Assembly: GCA_030426705.1 (NCBI GenBank)
Contig: JAUHXW010000044.1
Coordinates: 1-13,645 of the forward strand
Reading direction: 5' to 3'
Origin: Gammaproteobacteria bacterium
Lineage (GTDB): Bacteria > Pseudomonadota > Gammaproteobacteria > Xanthomonadales > Marinicellaceae
DNA: 13,645 nt
Part shown: piece by piece, positions 1-6,854 of the stretch
Position numbering within the stretch: position 1 is the stretch's first letter
Layout of the letters: every line of letters begins with the position of its first letter
Program-made: the position numbers and the translations under genes
The notes under the pieces: model-generated
Database searches by the model: none
Told to the model about the DNA's origin: nothing
Seen by the model: the letters and a program-made list of their open reading frames with translations, nothing else

Positions 1-1
1 C

Positions 2-391
2 GGACAAATGTCTGCGTTGAAGCAAATCGACTTCAGTCACAATCAACTCAGAGGACATTTGCCCGTTTCGCTGGGGGCCTTGACTGGATTTGACTTCATC
101 ACTTTGAATGACAATGATTTATCTGGCCCCATTCCGGAACTTTGGGGAGAATTGACTTTGCTACAAGGCTTTTATTTGAACAACAATCGTTTCACGGGTT
201 TGGTTCCGGTGGGATTTGGTGACATGAGCCTGATGAATCAGTTTTACCTGAATGGCAATGATTTTGATAGCCCGGTGATACCACCTGCCATTGACAGTTG
301 GTATCAACAGATTCCAAACAGGAACATCATACCGCAGGGATTCAGTGAAGAAATATTTTATGGAGACTTTGATGGTGCTTGTGGTTTTTGA
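2..391 (+). CDS. Leucine-rich-repeat protein, 3' end only
   Basis: The reading frame is open at the left edge, with the codons for Gly-Gln before the first ATG at position 8. The gene therefore almost certainly starts outside the window, and that ATG is internal. About three to four LRR units of roughly 24 residues of the plant-like type are visible: L..L..I/F-x-L-x-x-N-x-L/F-x-G-x-x-P, for example IDFSHNQLRGHLP, ITLNDNDLSGPIP and FYLNNNRFTGLVP. The last unit (FYLNGNDFDSPVIPP) is degenerate and is followed by a tail of about 35 residues without repeats, ending GDFDGACGF. Such repeats form curved solenoids that usually bind protein; in bacteria they are common in secreted or surface proteins. 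The signal peptide and any other domains are not visible here, so location and partner are unknown. The gene ends convergently with the lipoprotein gene. Confidence 0.85.
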   Translation, partial: GQMSALKQIDFSHNQLRGHLPVSLGALTGFDFITLNDNDLSGPIPELWGELTLLQGFYLNNNRFTGLVPVGFGDMSLMNQFYLNGNDFDSPVIPPAIDSWYQQIPNRNIIPQGFSEEIFYGDFDGACGF

Positions 392-424
392 TGCGCTGTT
401 TTACATGGTCTTTCCGGTAAAAAA

Positions 425-510
425 TTCAGTTTTCTGAACAGAAATGCTGTAAATAAGAGATGTGACACACCCCTTTGTCCCCTCTCAAGAGGTGAGGAAT
501 TTAAGGGTTT
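425..510 (+). repeat. Interspersed repeat A, copy 1 (short form)
   Basis: Shared blocks with copy 2 (2775–2910) occur in the same order: TTCAGTTTTCTG (425–436), a variable spacer of about 26–28 bases, ACACACCCCT, then the small palindrome CCTCTCAAGAGG (481–492) followed by GAGG, and a nearby GGTTTTTT run. This copy has only a few bases between ACACACCCCT and the palindrome. It lies in the convergent gap after the LRR gene. The palindrome is a weak 5-bp hairpin, and the T run is too far from it for a standard terminator. Confidence 0.6.
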
Positions 511-551
511 TTTGGAAAGATTTTAGGATAGACCATTTATATCTTTTTCTC

Positions 552-575
552 TGCCGGCGAGCCGCCGGCGGTCCA
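552..575 (+). repeat. REP-like palindromic repeat H, copy 1
   Basis: A 24-base sequence is identical to 2662–2685. Its core GCCGGCGAGCCGCCGGC (553–569) folds into a perfect 7-bp GC stem with an AGC loop, followed by the tail GGTCCA. It abuts the stop codon of the minus-strand lipoprotein gene. There is no U tract on either side, and the two copies have the same orientation although their neighbouring genes do not, so it is not a simple terminator. It resembles bacterial REP elements in size and position at gene 3' ends. Confidence 0.75.
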
Positions 576-1352
576 CTAATGTTTGGGTAGTCCGTTGAGC
601 AATTGTTGGATGGGTTGTTCGGGTGTCCATTGCTGTGTGAAATTTTTCCACAAAATTTGACCACTGCCTTTGTGGATCAGAATGGCGCTGGCGTGGCGTT
701 TTGTTGTGGCATCTAAATGGACATGTCCATAATCAGCCTGGCTGGCGATTGCGCCGGAAATCAGAAATGAACTCAGTTGTTTGATGATACCCGGGGCTGA
801 TAAATCTATGTGAACGTACAGAATGGCGGTGTCGTCTGACAAATCCATGGCTGCCAGTTGATAGCCCATTTGCATCCCACGATGTGACAATTCATCAGTT
901 TGGTGATGGCGTCTTTGCGCGATGTATTTGACCAGGATGCTAAGAATTTCCTGGTGTTGGGGTATTTGTGATTCAATGATGTTATTTTGAGCCAGGATAA
1001 ATGGAGGATACAACAACTCATCCTGTGGCTGGTCTTCGATGTAATGTTCAACGGCAAATGGATGTTTGATTAACAAACCACTGCTGAGCAAGTAAGCGTT
1101 GGCCTTTGGATAACCTACCGATTGCAATTCAGTATCAAGCTGTCTGAGCATTTGATTCAGCACTTTTTGATGATAGTAACTGTCAAAGTCCCAATACTTA
1201 CCGACATCATCTTTGAGGTTCAAATAATCAATCACTACCATCACTTCATTGAATTTATGCTGATCAGCTTTGGGATATTGGTATAAAAATGAGCCCTTGG
1301 GCTGGCAAGCAACCATTATCAAAAAAATAGATGTTGATATGACAAATTTCAT
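576..1352 (-). CDS. Putative lipoprotein of unknown function
   Basis: A 258-residue protein that I do not recognise. The N-terminus (MKFVISTSIFLIMVAC) is a short lipoprotein-type signal with the candidate lipidated Cys at residue 16. The residue at −3 is Met rather than the usual Leu/Val/Ile, so the lipobox is imperfect but plausible. The rest looks soluble, with no further membrane segment, suggesting a protein anchored in the periplasmic leaflet of a membrane. The region near residues 218–236 (HASAILIHKGSGQILWKN) looks like a β-strand–turn–β-strand seen in several envelope lipoproteins, but I cannot assign a family. The gene is divergent from the nitrilase pseudogene, with an 87-bp shared upstream region, and converges on the LRR gene. 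No strong Shine-Dalgarno sequence is visible before the ATG. Confidence 0.75.
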   Translation of the reverse strand: MKFVISTSIFLIMVACQPKGSFLYQYPKADQHKFNEVMVVIDYLNLKDDVGKYWDFDSYYHQKVLNQMLRQLDTELQSVGYPKANAYLLSSGLLIKHPFAVEHYIEDQPQDELLYPPFILAQNNIIESQIPQHQEILSILVKYIAQRRHHQTDELSHRGMQMGYQLAAMDLSDDTAILYVHIDLSAPGIIKQLSSFLISGAIASQADYGHVHLDATTKRHASAILIHKGSGQILWKNFTQQWTPEQPIQQLLNGLPKH

Positions 1353-1439
1353 GACAAACCATCATAGCAGAACAGCAATATTTCAACCACTGTCATTCAG
1401 GGTTTGATATGATGAGGCGCAAAAAATGAGACTCTGGTT

Positions 1440-2657
1440 ATGACCAATAAACTCAAAGTGGGTTTGATTCAAATTGCACCGATTTGGTTGGATCGGTTAA
1501 AAACCACAGAAAAAATCATAGATTATTTACATCAGGCCGGTGAGCAGGGTTGTCAGTTGGTGACTTTGGGTGAGGGTTTGTTGCCGGGCTATCCTTTTTG
1601 GATTGAATTGACTCATGGTGCTAGGTGTCCTGTCCTAAGCTTGACCGGGCAATAAGCGAATCGTGAAACAGTCCTAAGCAAGGCGTCATCCGCAGAGAAT
1701 GGCATGTCCTTTTCAAGGATGAGAACGCAGCATAGGGCTGTTTCCCGGTTCGCCCGAAGGGAAACAGCCAAATTCCCCAATACAGCGTTGCAGCCCTTGT
1801 CAATGGGGAAACCATTGCCTGCAAGCTACGCCTTGTCTTGGAGAATTTGGCTGCTTCTTATCACTGGGTCAAGCTTAGGACAGGACACAAGTTTCAACGC
1901 TCAGGACCAAAAGGAACTTCATGCGCATTATTGCCAGCAGGCAGTGCAGATTGAACGGGGAGATCTGGATTCAATTTGTGCAGTTTTGAAACAGTATGGC
2001 ATGGCCTGCTATTTGGGAATCATAGAGCGGCCAGTGGATCGCGGTGGGCACAGCTTGTATTGTTCCATTGTTTATATCAATGAACAGGGTGTCATTAAAT
2101 CTGTACACCGTAAACTGCAACCTACTTATGAGGAACGGTAGACTTGGTCTCAGGGTGATGGCCATGGATTGGTGACACACCCATTGGGTGCTTTTACTGT
2201 GGGTGGTTTGAATTGTTGGGAAAACTGGATGCCTTTGGCACGAACGGCTTTGTATGCTCAAGGTGAAGATTTACATGTAGCCAATTGGCCTGGCAGTTAC
2301 CGCAACACCCATGACATCACGCCAATGATGGCCAAAGAGGGACGTTCTTTTGTGATTTCAGTCAGTGGTTTGATGCGCCCCAGCGATTTTCCAAAGGATT
2401 CCCCACATTATGATGCCTTGATGAAAGATTGTCCCAAAGATTTTTTGACTGATGGTGGTTCGTGCTTGTGTGCCCCCAATGGTGAATTTATCATTGAGCC
2501 GCAGGTGGGCAAAGAGGGTATTTTTACCGCAACAATAAACCATACCAAGGTGTTTGAAGAGCGGCAAAATTTTGATCCAGTGGGGCACTATTCTCGGCCA
2601 GATGTGTTGCAACTTGAAGTCAACCAAACTCGTCTGAACAACTTAAAGAAGCGGTGA
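1440..2657 (+). pseudogene. Aliphatic-type nitrilase, disrupted by an insertion and a nonsense codon
   Basis: Three segments in one reading frame reconstruct a carbon–nitrogen hydrolase of about 316 residues, the usual nitrilase length. Nitrilases (EC 3.5.5.1) turn nitriles into carboxylic acids and ammonia. The Glu-Lys-Cys catalytic triad is all present: Glu45 in LGEGLLPGYPFW, Lys136 in HRKLQPTYEER, and Cys170 in LNCWENWMPLARTALYAQGE. The last block is typical of nitrilases proper rather than amidases. Break 1 is a MITE-like insertion at 1625–1889; the frame stops inside it at 1653–1655. Removing 267 bases (element plus a presumed AG duplication) restores THGASFNAQDQKELHAHY in frame. Break 2 is a TAG at 2139–2141 (codon 145), in EER*TWSQGDG, where relatives have Leu or Met; one base change from TTG explains it. 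The gene ends 6 bases before repeat H copy 2. Expression of a full-length enzyme is not expected. Confidence 0.93.
1625..1889. mobile_element. MITE-like element with 22-bp perfect terminal inverted repeats
   Basis: The 22 bases at 1625–1646 (beginning GTGTCCTGTCCTAAGC) are the exact reverse complement of 1867–1888. The roughly 265-bp interior has no transposase-sized frame, so movement would depend on a transposase elsewhere. An AG on each side (1623–1624 and 1890–1891) is a possible 2-bp target duplication; it is too short to be certain, and the outer boundary could shift by a base or two. The interior is rich in inverted repeats: a 10-bp hairpin at 1737–1746/1759–1768, an 11-bp pair at 1765–1775/1843–1853, and a 7-bp pair at 1773–1779/1804–1810. 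The first two share bases and cannot form together. GTCCTAAGC from the terminal repeat recurs at 1671–1679. The parent IS family is not identified. Confidence 0.88.
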
Positions 2658-2661
2658 TAAG

Positions 2662-2685
2662 TGCCGGCGAGCCGCCGGCGGTCCA
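2662..2685 (+). repeat. REP-like palindromic repeat H, copy 2
   Basis: This is an exact 24-base match to copy 1 (552–575) in the same orientation: a 7-bp GC stem, AGC loop, then GGTCCA. It lies 4 bases after the nitrilase pseudogene stop. With copy 1 it flanks the lipoprotein–nitrilase pair as a direct repeat about 2.1 kb apart. Confidence 0.75.
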
Positions 2686-2774
2686 TTGAAAACATTCAAT
2701 GTGTGGATTGAATGTCTTAGATCCATTGATACTCTATGCTTCGACAGTTTTTAATTGGGCTTGGGGAAAAAGTG

Positions 2775-2910
2775 TTCAGTTTTCTGCAAAACCTCAGATA
2801 ATTTAAGTTTTAACACACCCCTCGTTCCTCGGCAACTGCTCCTGCGTTGCCCTAACAACCTACATCCATGTAGGGGCCTCTCAAGAGGGGAGGTTTTCTT
2901 TCAGGTTTTT
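2775..2910 (+). repeat. Interspersed repeat A, copy 2 (long form with extra hairpins)
   Basis: The same ordered blocks as copy 1 are present: TTCAGTTTTCTG (2775–2786), ACACACCCCT (2813–2822), CCTCTCAAGAGG (2877–2888), GGAGG, and T runs to 2911. Between the last two main blocks this copy carries about 50 extra bases. These hold two hairpins: GGCAAC/GTTGCC at 2831–2836 and 2846–2851, and CCTACAT/ATGTAGG at 2859–2865 and 2868–2874. The 332-base convergent gap 2658–2989 is explained by repeat H copy 2, this repeat and the SIMPL relic; I see no other gene in it. The hairpin plus TTTTCTTT might act as a weak terminator on the plus strand. Confidence 0.6.
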
Positions 2911-2929
2911 TTGTTGTGCCGCAGGTGAT

Positions 2930-2989
2930 TCAGGCTTCATATGACAAGTCGTATTCTTCGTTTGAAACGACACGGATTTTACTGACGCG
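2930..2989 (-). pseudogene. Relic of a second SIMPL-gene 3' end
   Basis: Directly after the stop codon of the esterase-like gene, and in its frame, the minus strand reads RVSKIRVVSNEEYDLSYEA followed by TGA. The intact SIMPL gene 1.1 kb upstream ends KKIRVVSTVEYYLSD. By hand, 32 of 42 aligned bases (14 codons from AAA-ATC) are identical, including 17 of the first 18. It is too short to be a gene. The simplest reading is the tail of a duplicated SIMPL paralogue whose body has been lost or replaced by the esterase-like gene. Confidence 0.6.
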
Positions 2990-4111
2990 CTATTGAAAAG
3001 TGGGCGCTTTTTCTTTCTTGAAGACCACAACGCCATCAAAATATTGATCCCATTGTTCAGTTCTGAATTGCCCAAACAGTCTTGATTGGATTTGTCCATA
3101 GTCTGATAATTGTTTGTTATCAAAAAACACCCAATCGTTTTTTGAATTGAGAACTTGGGCTTCAAGCGAATCTTCAGGAGCGGCTTCAATGGGTTTCACT
3201 GGCATGCCTGCCATTGAGGATTCGCCGCTGTAAGCACTGAAACCAATGGCAGTTACTTGGGTCCCGTATTGTTCAGTTAACAGTGAGCCCAGTGGCGCTT
3301 GTTTGATTGTGCCTTGTTGTTTAGCGGCATGAACTGAGGCTGTCCACACAATGATTTTGGCATCCTTGGGTAATTCAGATTTTTGCCATTGGAAGTTTTT
3401 AAACATCATGCCAGTGCGGTTATTGGGGAAAGATTGCGCTTTAATTGGGAGCAAGTTAACCTTAAAGTTTTCCATCAAAAGTTGCTCTATCAAGTAATTG
3501 GCTGCAGTTTTGGGTTGTTGGTTTTTGGCACTAGAAAGACATGCAATCAATTGTTGGTTTATGTCTTCGGTGAATGGATTTTGCTGGTCATACCGCCAGT
3601 GTAAATACTGGTCAATGGCGTGGTGACAAGATTTGTTTTTCTCGCTTGGTAGTTGCTTCGCAACCAAATCAGGCAGGTGTCTTTTGGCATAAAAAGAGGT
3701 TCGGCTGACATTGCTATCAATGCCAGCCAAATATAGCCCATTGTTTTGCATGCGCTCAAACAACCATTGGCGCCAGCTGACTAATTCCTGAGTCATCCAA
3801 AAACCACCAATGGCATGATCCAAGTCTTCAGGCTGAGGTTTGTCATTGTTGCGCAGGCCGTAAAACTCATAAACAGGTGCTTCGAAAAACAAGGCATCGA
3901 AGCCACATTGTGAAATCAGTTGTTGGCTTATTTTGGCTTTGGTTTGAAACGCCAAAGCTTCACCATGTGAGGGTAATTCGCCGAGCAATACGATGGATTT
4001 GTCGCATAATTGTTGGCTTAGTTTAGACACCAAGGTGTCTTCTGTAAAACCCTGTGACGGGTTTGCTACAAATCCCAGAATGAATAATAATTTGATGTAA
4101 TGCCTGTACAT
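2990..4111 (-). CDS. Secreted erythromycin-esterase-like protein
   Basis: A 373-residue protein with an N-terminal signal peptide (hydrophobic residues about 6–17, likely cleavage near residue 21), so probably periplasmic. It matches the erythromycin esterase-like family (Ere, PF05139) in order: VLLGELPSHGEALAFQTKAK at 41–60 with Glu45 and His49, the GFDALFFEAPVYEF block with Glu77, NNRTGMMFKN near 230–239, KIIVWTASVHAA with His261, and GSLLTEQYGTQVTAIGFSAYSG after it. These His and Glu positions correspond to those needed for macrolide-ring hydrolysis in EreA. The GE-THG motif is altered (GELPSHG, one residue longer), as in other environmental relatives of unknown substrate, so antibiotic resistance should not be assumed. 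A good ribosome site (AAAAGGAA, 5 bases before ATG) and a 30-bp gap follow the SIMPL gene. It is the last gene of the moxR operon and not a usual member of it. Confidence 0.85.
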   Translation of the reverse strand: MYRHYIKLLFILGFVANPSQGFTEDTLVSKLSQQLCDKSIVLLGELPSHGEALAFQTKAKISQQLISQCGFDALFFEAPVYEFYGLRNNDKPQPEDLDHAIGGFWMTQELVSWRQWLFERMQNNGLYLAGIDSNVSRTSFYAKRHLPDLVAKQLPSEKNKSCHHAIDQYLHWRYDQQNPFTEDINQQLIACLSSAKNQQPKTAANYLIEQLLMENFKVNLLPIKAQSFPNNRTGMMFKNFQWQKSELPKDAKIIVWTASVHAAKQQGTIKQAPLGSLLTEQYGTQVTAIGFSAYSGESSMAGMPVKPIEAAPEDSLEAQVLNSKNDWVFFDNKQLSDYGQIQSRLFGQFRTEQWDQYFDGVVVFKKEKAPTFQ

Positions 4112-4141
4112 TTAAATTCCTTTTGGTTGCTTGTCTTGTTT

Positions 4142-4861
4142 TTAGTCCGATAAGTAATATTCAACGGTTGAAACGACGCGGATTTTTTTGATGTGTGGGT
4201 TGTTTTTGTCGCGTTCGCTGATGCTGAACTGACCTTGTCTGGCGGATTTGATTTTGCCCAGTTGGCTGTTGGAATCAGCGGCAAATTTCAGCGCCACTTC
4301 GCGGGCATTTTGCGTGGCTTCTTCAATCATGGCTGGTTTGATTTCATTCAAACGGGTGAACAGGTATTCGGTTCTGCTGTCATAATCATCACCTCGTATG
4401 ACGATGCCTTTTTTACCCAATTCTGACAGTTGGGTCATGGCTTGTCTGACGGTTTCAATCTGTTCAGAATAAACGGTGACGGTTTGTTTGCCCACAAATC
4501 GAAAAGCAGAATCATAATTGCTGCCATAATCCAATGCTGATTTGTCAGTAATCGCCGGTGGCGCAAAAGTGATGGCATTGGCGGGGATGTTCTTGCTGGT
4601 CAAAAATTCGCTGATCAGTTGATTGTTGTTTTCCAGGGTGCCGTAAAGTGCGGTCAAATCATTGTCAGCCAATGAATAGGCTATCGGCCAAATCACCACA
4701 TCAGCCATTAATTCCTGCTCAGAAAGCCCTTTAACCGTGACGCTGCGATCCATTTGCTTATACTGAATGATGGCTTGTGACATCAAATAGCCCACTGCGG
4801 CCAATCCCAGAAAGATAAAAATACCCAGAAAGAAAAAGTGTTGTCGTGGTTGATTCATCAT
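4142..4861 (-). CDS. SIMPL-domain (DUF541) membrane-anchored protein
   Basis: A 239-residue protein with one N-terminal membrane segment (about residues 9–30) and a periplasmic SIMPL domain (PF04402, as in E. coli YggE) from about residue 38: SVTVKGLSEQELMADVVIWPI, the long helix-rich middle with the NAREVALKFAADS segment, and the C-terminal strand KKIRVVSTVEYYL. SIMPL proteins are envelope proteins of poorly known function; YggE has been linked to oxidative-stress resistance, and the mouse founder of the family interacts with a signalling kinase. The start lies 4 bases after the transglutaminase stop, and there is no clear Shine-Dalgarno, so coupled translation is likely. A second ATG follows at once (MM), so the start could be one codon later. 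Confidence 0.9.
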   Translation of the reverse strand: MMNQPRQHFFFLGIFIFLGLAAVGYLMSQAIIQYKQMDRSVTVKGLSEQELMADVVIWPIAYSLADNDLTALYGTLENNNQLISEFLTSKNIPANAITFAPPAITDKSALDYGSNYDSAFRFVGKQTVTVYSEQIETVRQAMTQLSELGKKGIVIRGDDYDSRTEYLFTRLNEIKPAMIEEATQNAREVALKFAADSNSQLGKIKSARQGQFSISERDKNNPHIKKIRVVSTVEYYLSD

Positions 4862-4865
4862 GATG

Positions 4866-6854
4866 CTATTGTAATGGTTGTTGCTTAATAACTTGTTTAA
4901 TTTTTAATAAAGTTTGTTGCAAATGATTCAATGTTTTCTGACGGTCATTGCCCTTTTTACTGTAACGTGCAGCAAGATAAGTATCAAGGAAATGGTTCAA
5001 TGACGATCGAGCTTTTGGATAATGTTGCTGCATGTTGGCAATGAATGTTTCTATGCCTTGATGATGGGTTTGGTATAAATGGGGTTGTTTTCTGACCAGT
5101 TTGGCCAAATCAAGATAAATTTTCTGCAAGGCATGGAAACGACGGCGTTTAACCCACCAAATGGGGATCAGACTCAAAATTCCGGTGACCAATAAAATCC
5201 CAGCCATCATCAAGGCCAGTGTTTTTCCATCACGATGGTCAACACCCAAAATTTCAAACAGGGCTTGTTGTTTTGACACATTAAAGTCCCTGACCCATTG
5301 GTTCCAGCGATAGCGATACCGATCCATGGAATCTTTGAAGTTTCTGATCCAGTCATAATCAATAAGGTTACGTTTTTCGTCCATGATTTGCCGTGAGCCG
5401 CGCTCGACCCGTTCCGGGGCTACCATTGAGGTTGGGTCAACACGTAACCAATAACCCATCTGATTTTCCTGTTCTATATATACTTCTGACCAGGCATGGG
5501 CATCGGACTGTTTGACCAACAAATATTCACCATTGTTGATGCCACCCTGATAGCCGGTAACGACCCTGGCTGGAATGCCAGCCATGCGCATCATGATGGT
5601 GAAAGAAGAGGCATAATGCTCGCAAAAACCGCGCTTTGATTCATAAATAAACTGATCAATCACATCCCCCGACAACGGTGGTGGTGAATATGAATAGTAA
5701 AATTCTTCCTGATTAAACCAGGTCAGTGCCCGGTTTATGATTTCGATTGGGTTTTGTGCTTGTTGCTGCCAATTTTGCATCATTTGCTGGGTTTGCAAGT
5801 TTTGATTGGCTGGGTAGTCCAGCAGCAATTCCCGGTCACTTTCTGTGAGCGGCTGATAAAACCTGTCCAACAACAACGATTCCAATTCATAATGGCGCAA
5901 TTGATTGATTTTTTGTGGTGCGTACAGGATTGAATCAGGTAATAAAAAAGCGCCGCTGGGTGAATTAACCACATAGTCGAGCCCAAACATGTAATTTTGA
6001 CCAGTACTTTCCAATTCGATTTGATATCGATACGGTTCTGTTTCTGAATATTGTTGGATACGGGCTCTGGTTTTGCTGTGTTTTTTTCTGCTCCAGGTGG
6101 TGCCATCAAAATTCCACAACACCGGTCCGCGCCAATAAAGCTGATTATTTGGTGGGATTTTGTTGTCCTGGAATGTGGCTCTGAAAGCTGGTGAGTCATC
6201 CATAAATAACTCAATGATTGAACCCGGACTCATGGTGTCACTGATGCCGGTTTTGCCTTCACCAAAAATATCTGGTGAACCCCAAATGGGTGCGCCTAAA
6301 CGTGGAAAAACCAAAAAGAACAGCGCAGCAAATGGAACAGCCAAAGCCAATGAGCCAGCCGTTGCACGCAGTTGACTGGTGTCAAACCATTGAACCGTTT
6401 TCTCATAATTCAATACCGATAAGGCATGGGTGGTCACAAAGGCTGATCCAAGCAAATAAAAGACCAGCAATAAATCCTGAGAATACAGAAAACGGGTCAT
6501 GGTCACAAAGTAGCACAACATCACCACCAGCAAAGCATCCCGCATGGTATACGTTTCCAACAATTTGAGCACCGTCATGGTGATCAATATGGTCACTGAA
6601 AATTCCCGAGATAAGCCAATCCCCTGGCTATAAATAATCATAATCATCGCCGCAATGGCAATCACCGTTAGGATTCTGTTGTATGCCTGTTTGAGCTGAT
6701 GCAGTTGTGCATAAAAACGATAGCCGACCACAACAACCGTCATGGGTAAAAACCACATGGGTAATCGATAGACTTGCGGTAAAACAGCTAATAACACCGC
6801 GAACACAATCCAAAACAGCTGTTTTTGGCTCAATTGTGAAGTGATGCGGCTCAT
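4866..6854 (-). CDS. tgpA: TgpA-like membrane transglutaminase (DUF3488/transglutaminase-like)
   Basis: The 662-residue length and domain order match P. aeruginosa TgpA. About six hydrophobic segments lie in residues 14–185 (DUF3488 region). A periplasmic domain contains the transglutaminase-like core at about 370–480, then a membrane segment at about 557–577 and a cytoplasmic tail of about 85 residues (DUF4129-type). The catalytic triad is visible: Cys411 in GFCEHYASSF, His453 in DAHAWSEVY and Asp473 in RVDPT. P. aeruginosa TgpA is essential for viability and has a periplasmic transglutaminase domain; its physiological substrate is unresolved. The ATG overlaps the DUF58 stop in an ATGA junction, the hallmark of translational coupling. 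The gene symbol is by family and context, not proven orthology. Confidence 0.92.
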   Translation of the reverse strand: MSRITSQLSQKQLFWIVFAVLLAVLPQVYRLPMWFLPMTVVVVGYRFYAQLHQLKQAYNRILTVIAIAAMIMIIYSQGIGLSREFSVTILITMTVLKLLETYTMRDALLVVMLCYFVTMTRFLYSQDLLLVFYLLGSAFVTTHALSVLNYEKTVQWFDTSQLRATAGSLALAVPFAALFFLVFPRLGAPIWGSPDIFGEGKTGISDTMSPGSIIELFMDDSPAFRATFQDNKIPPNNQLYWRGPVLWNFDGTTWSRKKHSKTRARIQQYSETEPYRYQIELESTGQNYMFGLDYVVNSPSGAFLLPDSILYAPQKINQLRHYELESLLLDRFYQPLTESDRELLLDYPANQNLQTQQMMQNWQQQAQNPIEIINRALTWFNQEEFYYSYSPPPLSGDVIDQFIYESKRGFCEHYASSFTIMMRMAGIPARVVTGYQGGINNGEYLLVKQSDAHAWSEVYIEQENQMGYWLRVDPTSMVAPERVERGSRQIMDEKRNLIDYDWIRNFKDSMDRYRYRWNQWVRDFNVSKQQALFEILGVDHRDGKTLALMMAGILLVTGILSLIPIWWVKRRRFHALQKIYLDLAKLVRKQPHLYQTHHQGIETFIANMQQHYPKARSSLNHFLDTYLAARYSKKGNDRQKTLNHLQQTLLKIKQVIKQQPLQ

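Noticed and set aside
552..575. GC hairpin as a terminator of the lipoprotein or LRR gene
   Set aside because: No U tract follows on either strand, and the identical second copy has the opposite relation to its neighbouring gene.
1426..1442. Five-codon upstream frame (ATG at 1426) ending in ATGA at the nitrilase start
   Set aside because: It is too short and lacks a ribosome site; probably chance, and the downstream gene is a pseudogene.
1704..2141. Frame of 145 codons starting inside the inserted element and continuing into the nitrilase
   Set aside because: It joins transposon-like sequence to the middle of the nitrilase and stops at the in-frame TAG, so it is a by-product of the insertion rather than a gene.
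425..2910. CRISPR array or tRNA/attachment-site genomic island
   Set aside because: The repeats are only two copies per family, far apart, with no regular spacers; no tRNA gene, integrase or Cas gene is present in the window.
2881..3189. Minus-strand frame of 102 codons overlapping the 3' end of the esterase-like gene
   Set aside because: It lies in another frame over well-supported coding sequence and a repeat, and shows no domain or signal. The SIMPL relic is in a different frame.
6160..6568. Plus-strand frames opposite the tgpA gene
   Set aside because: They are shadows of a complete 662-residue gene with intact motifs on the other strand.
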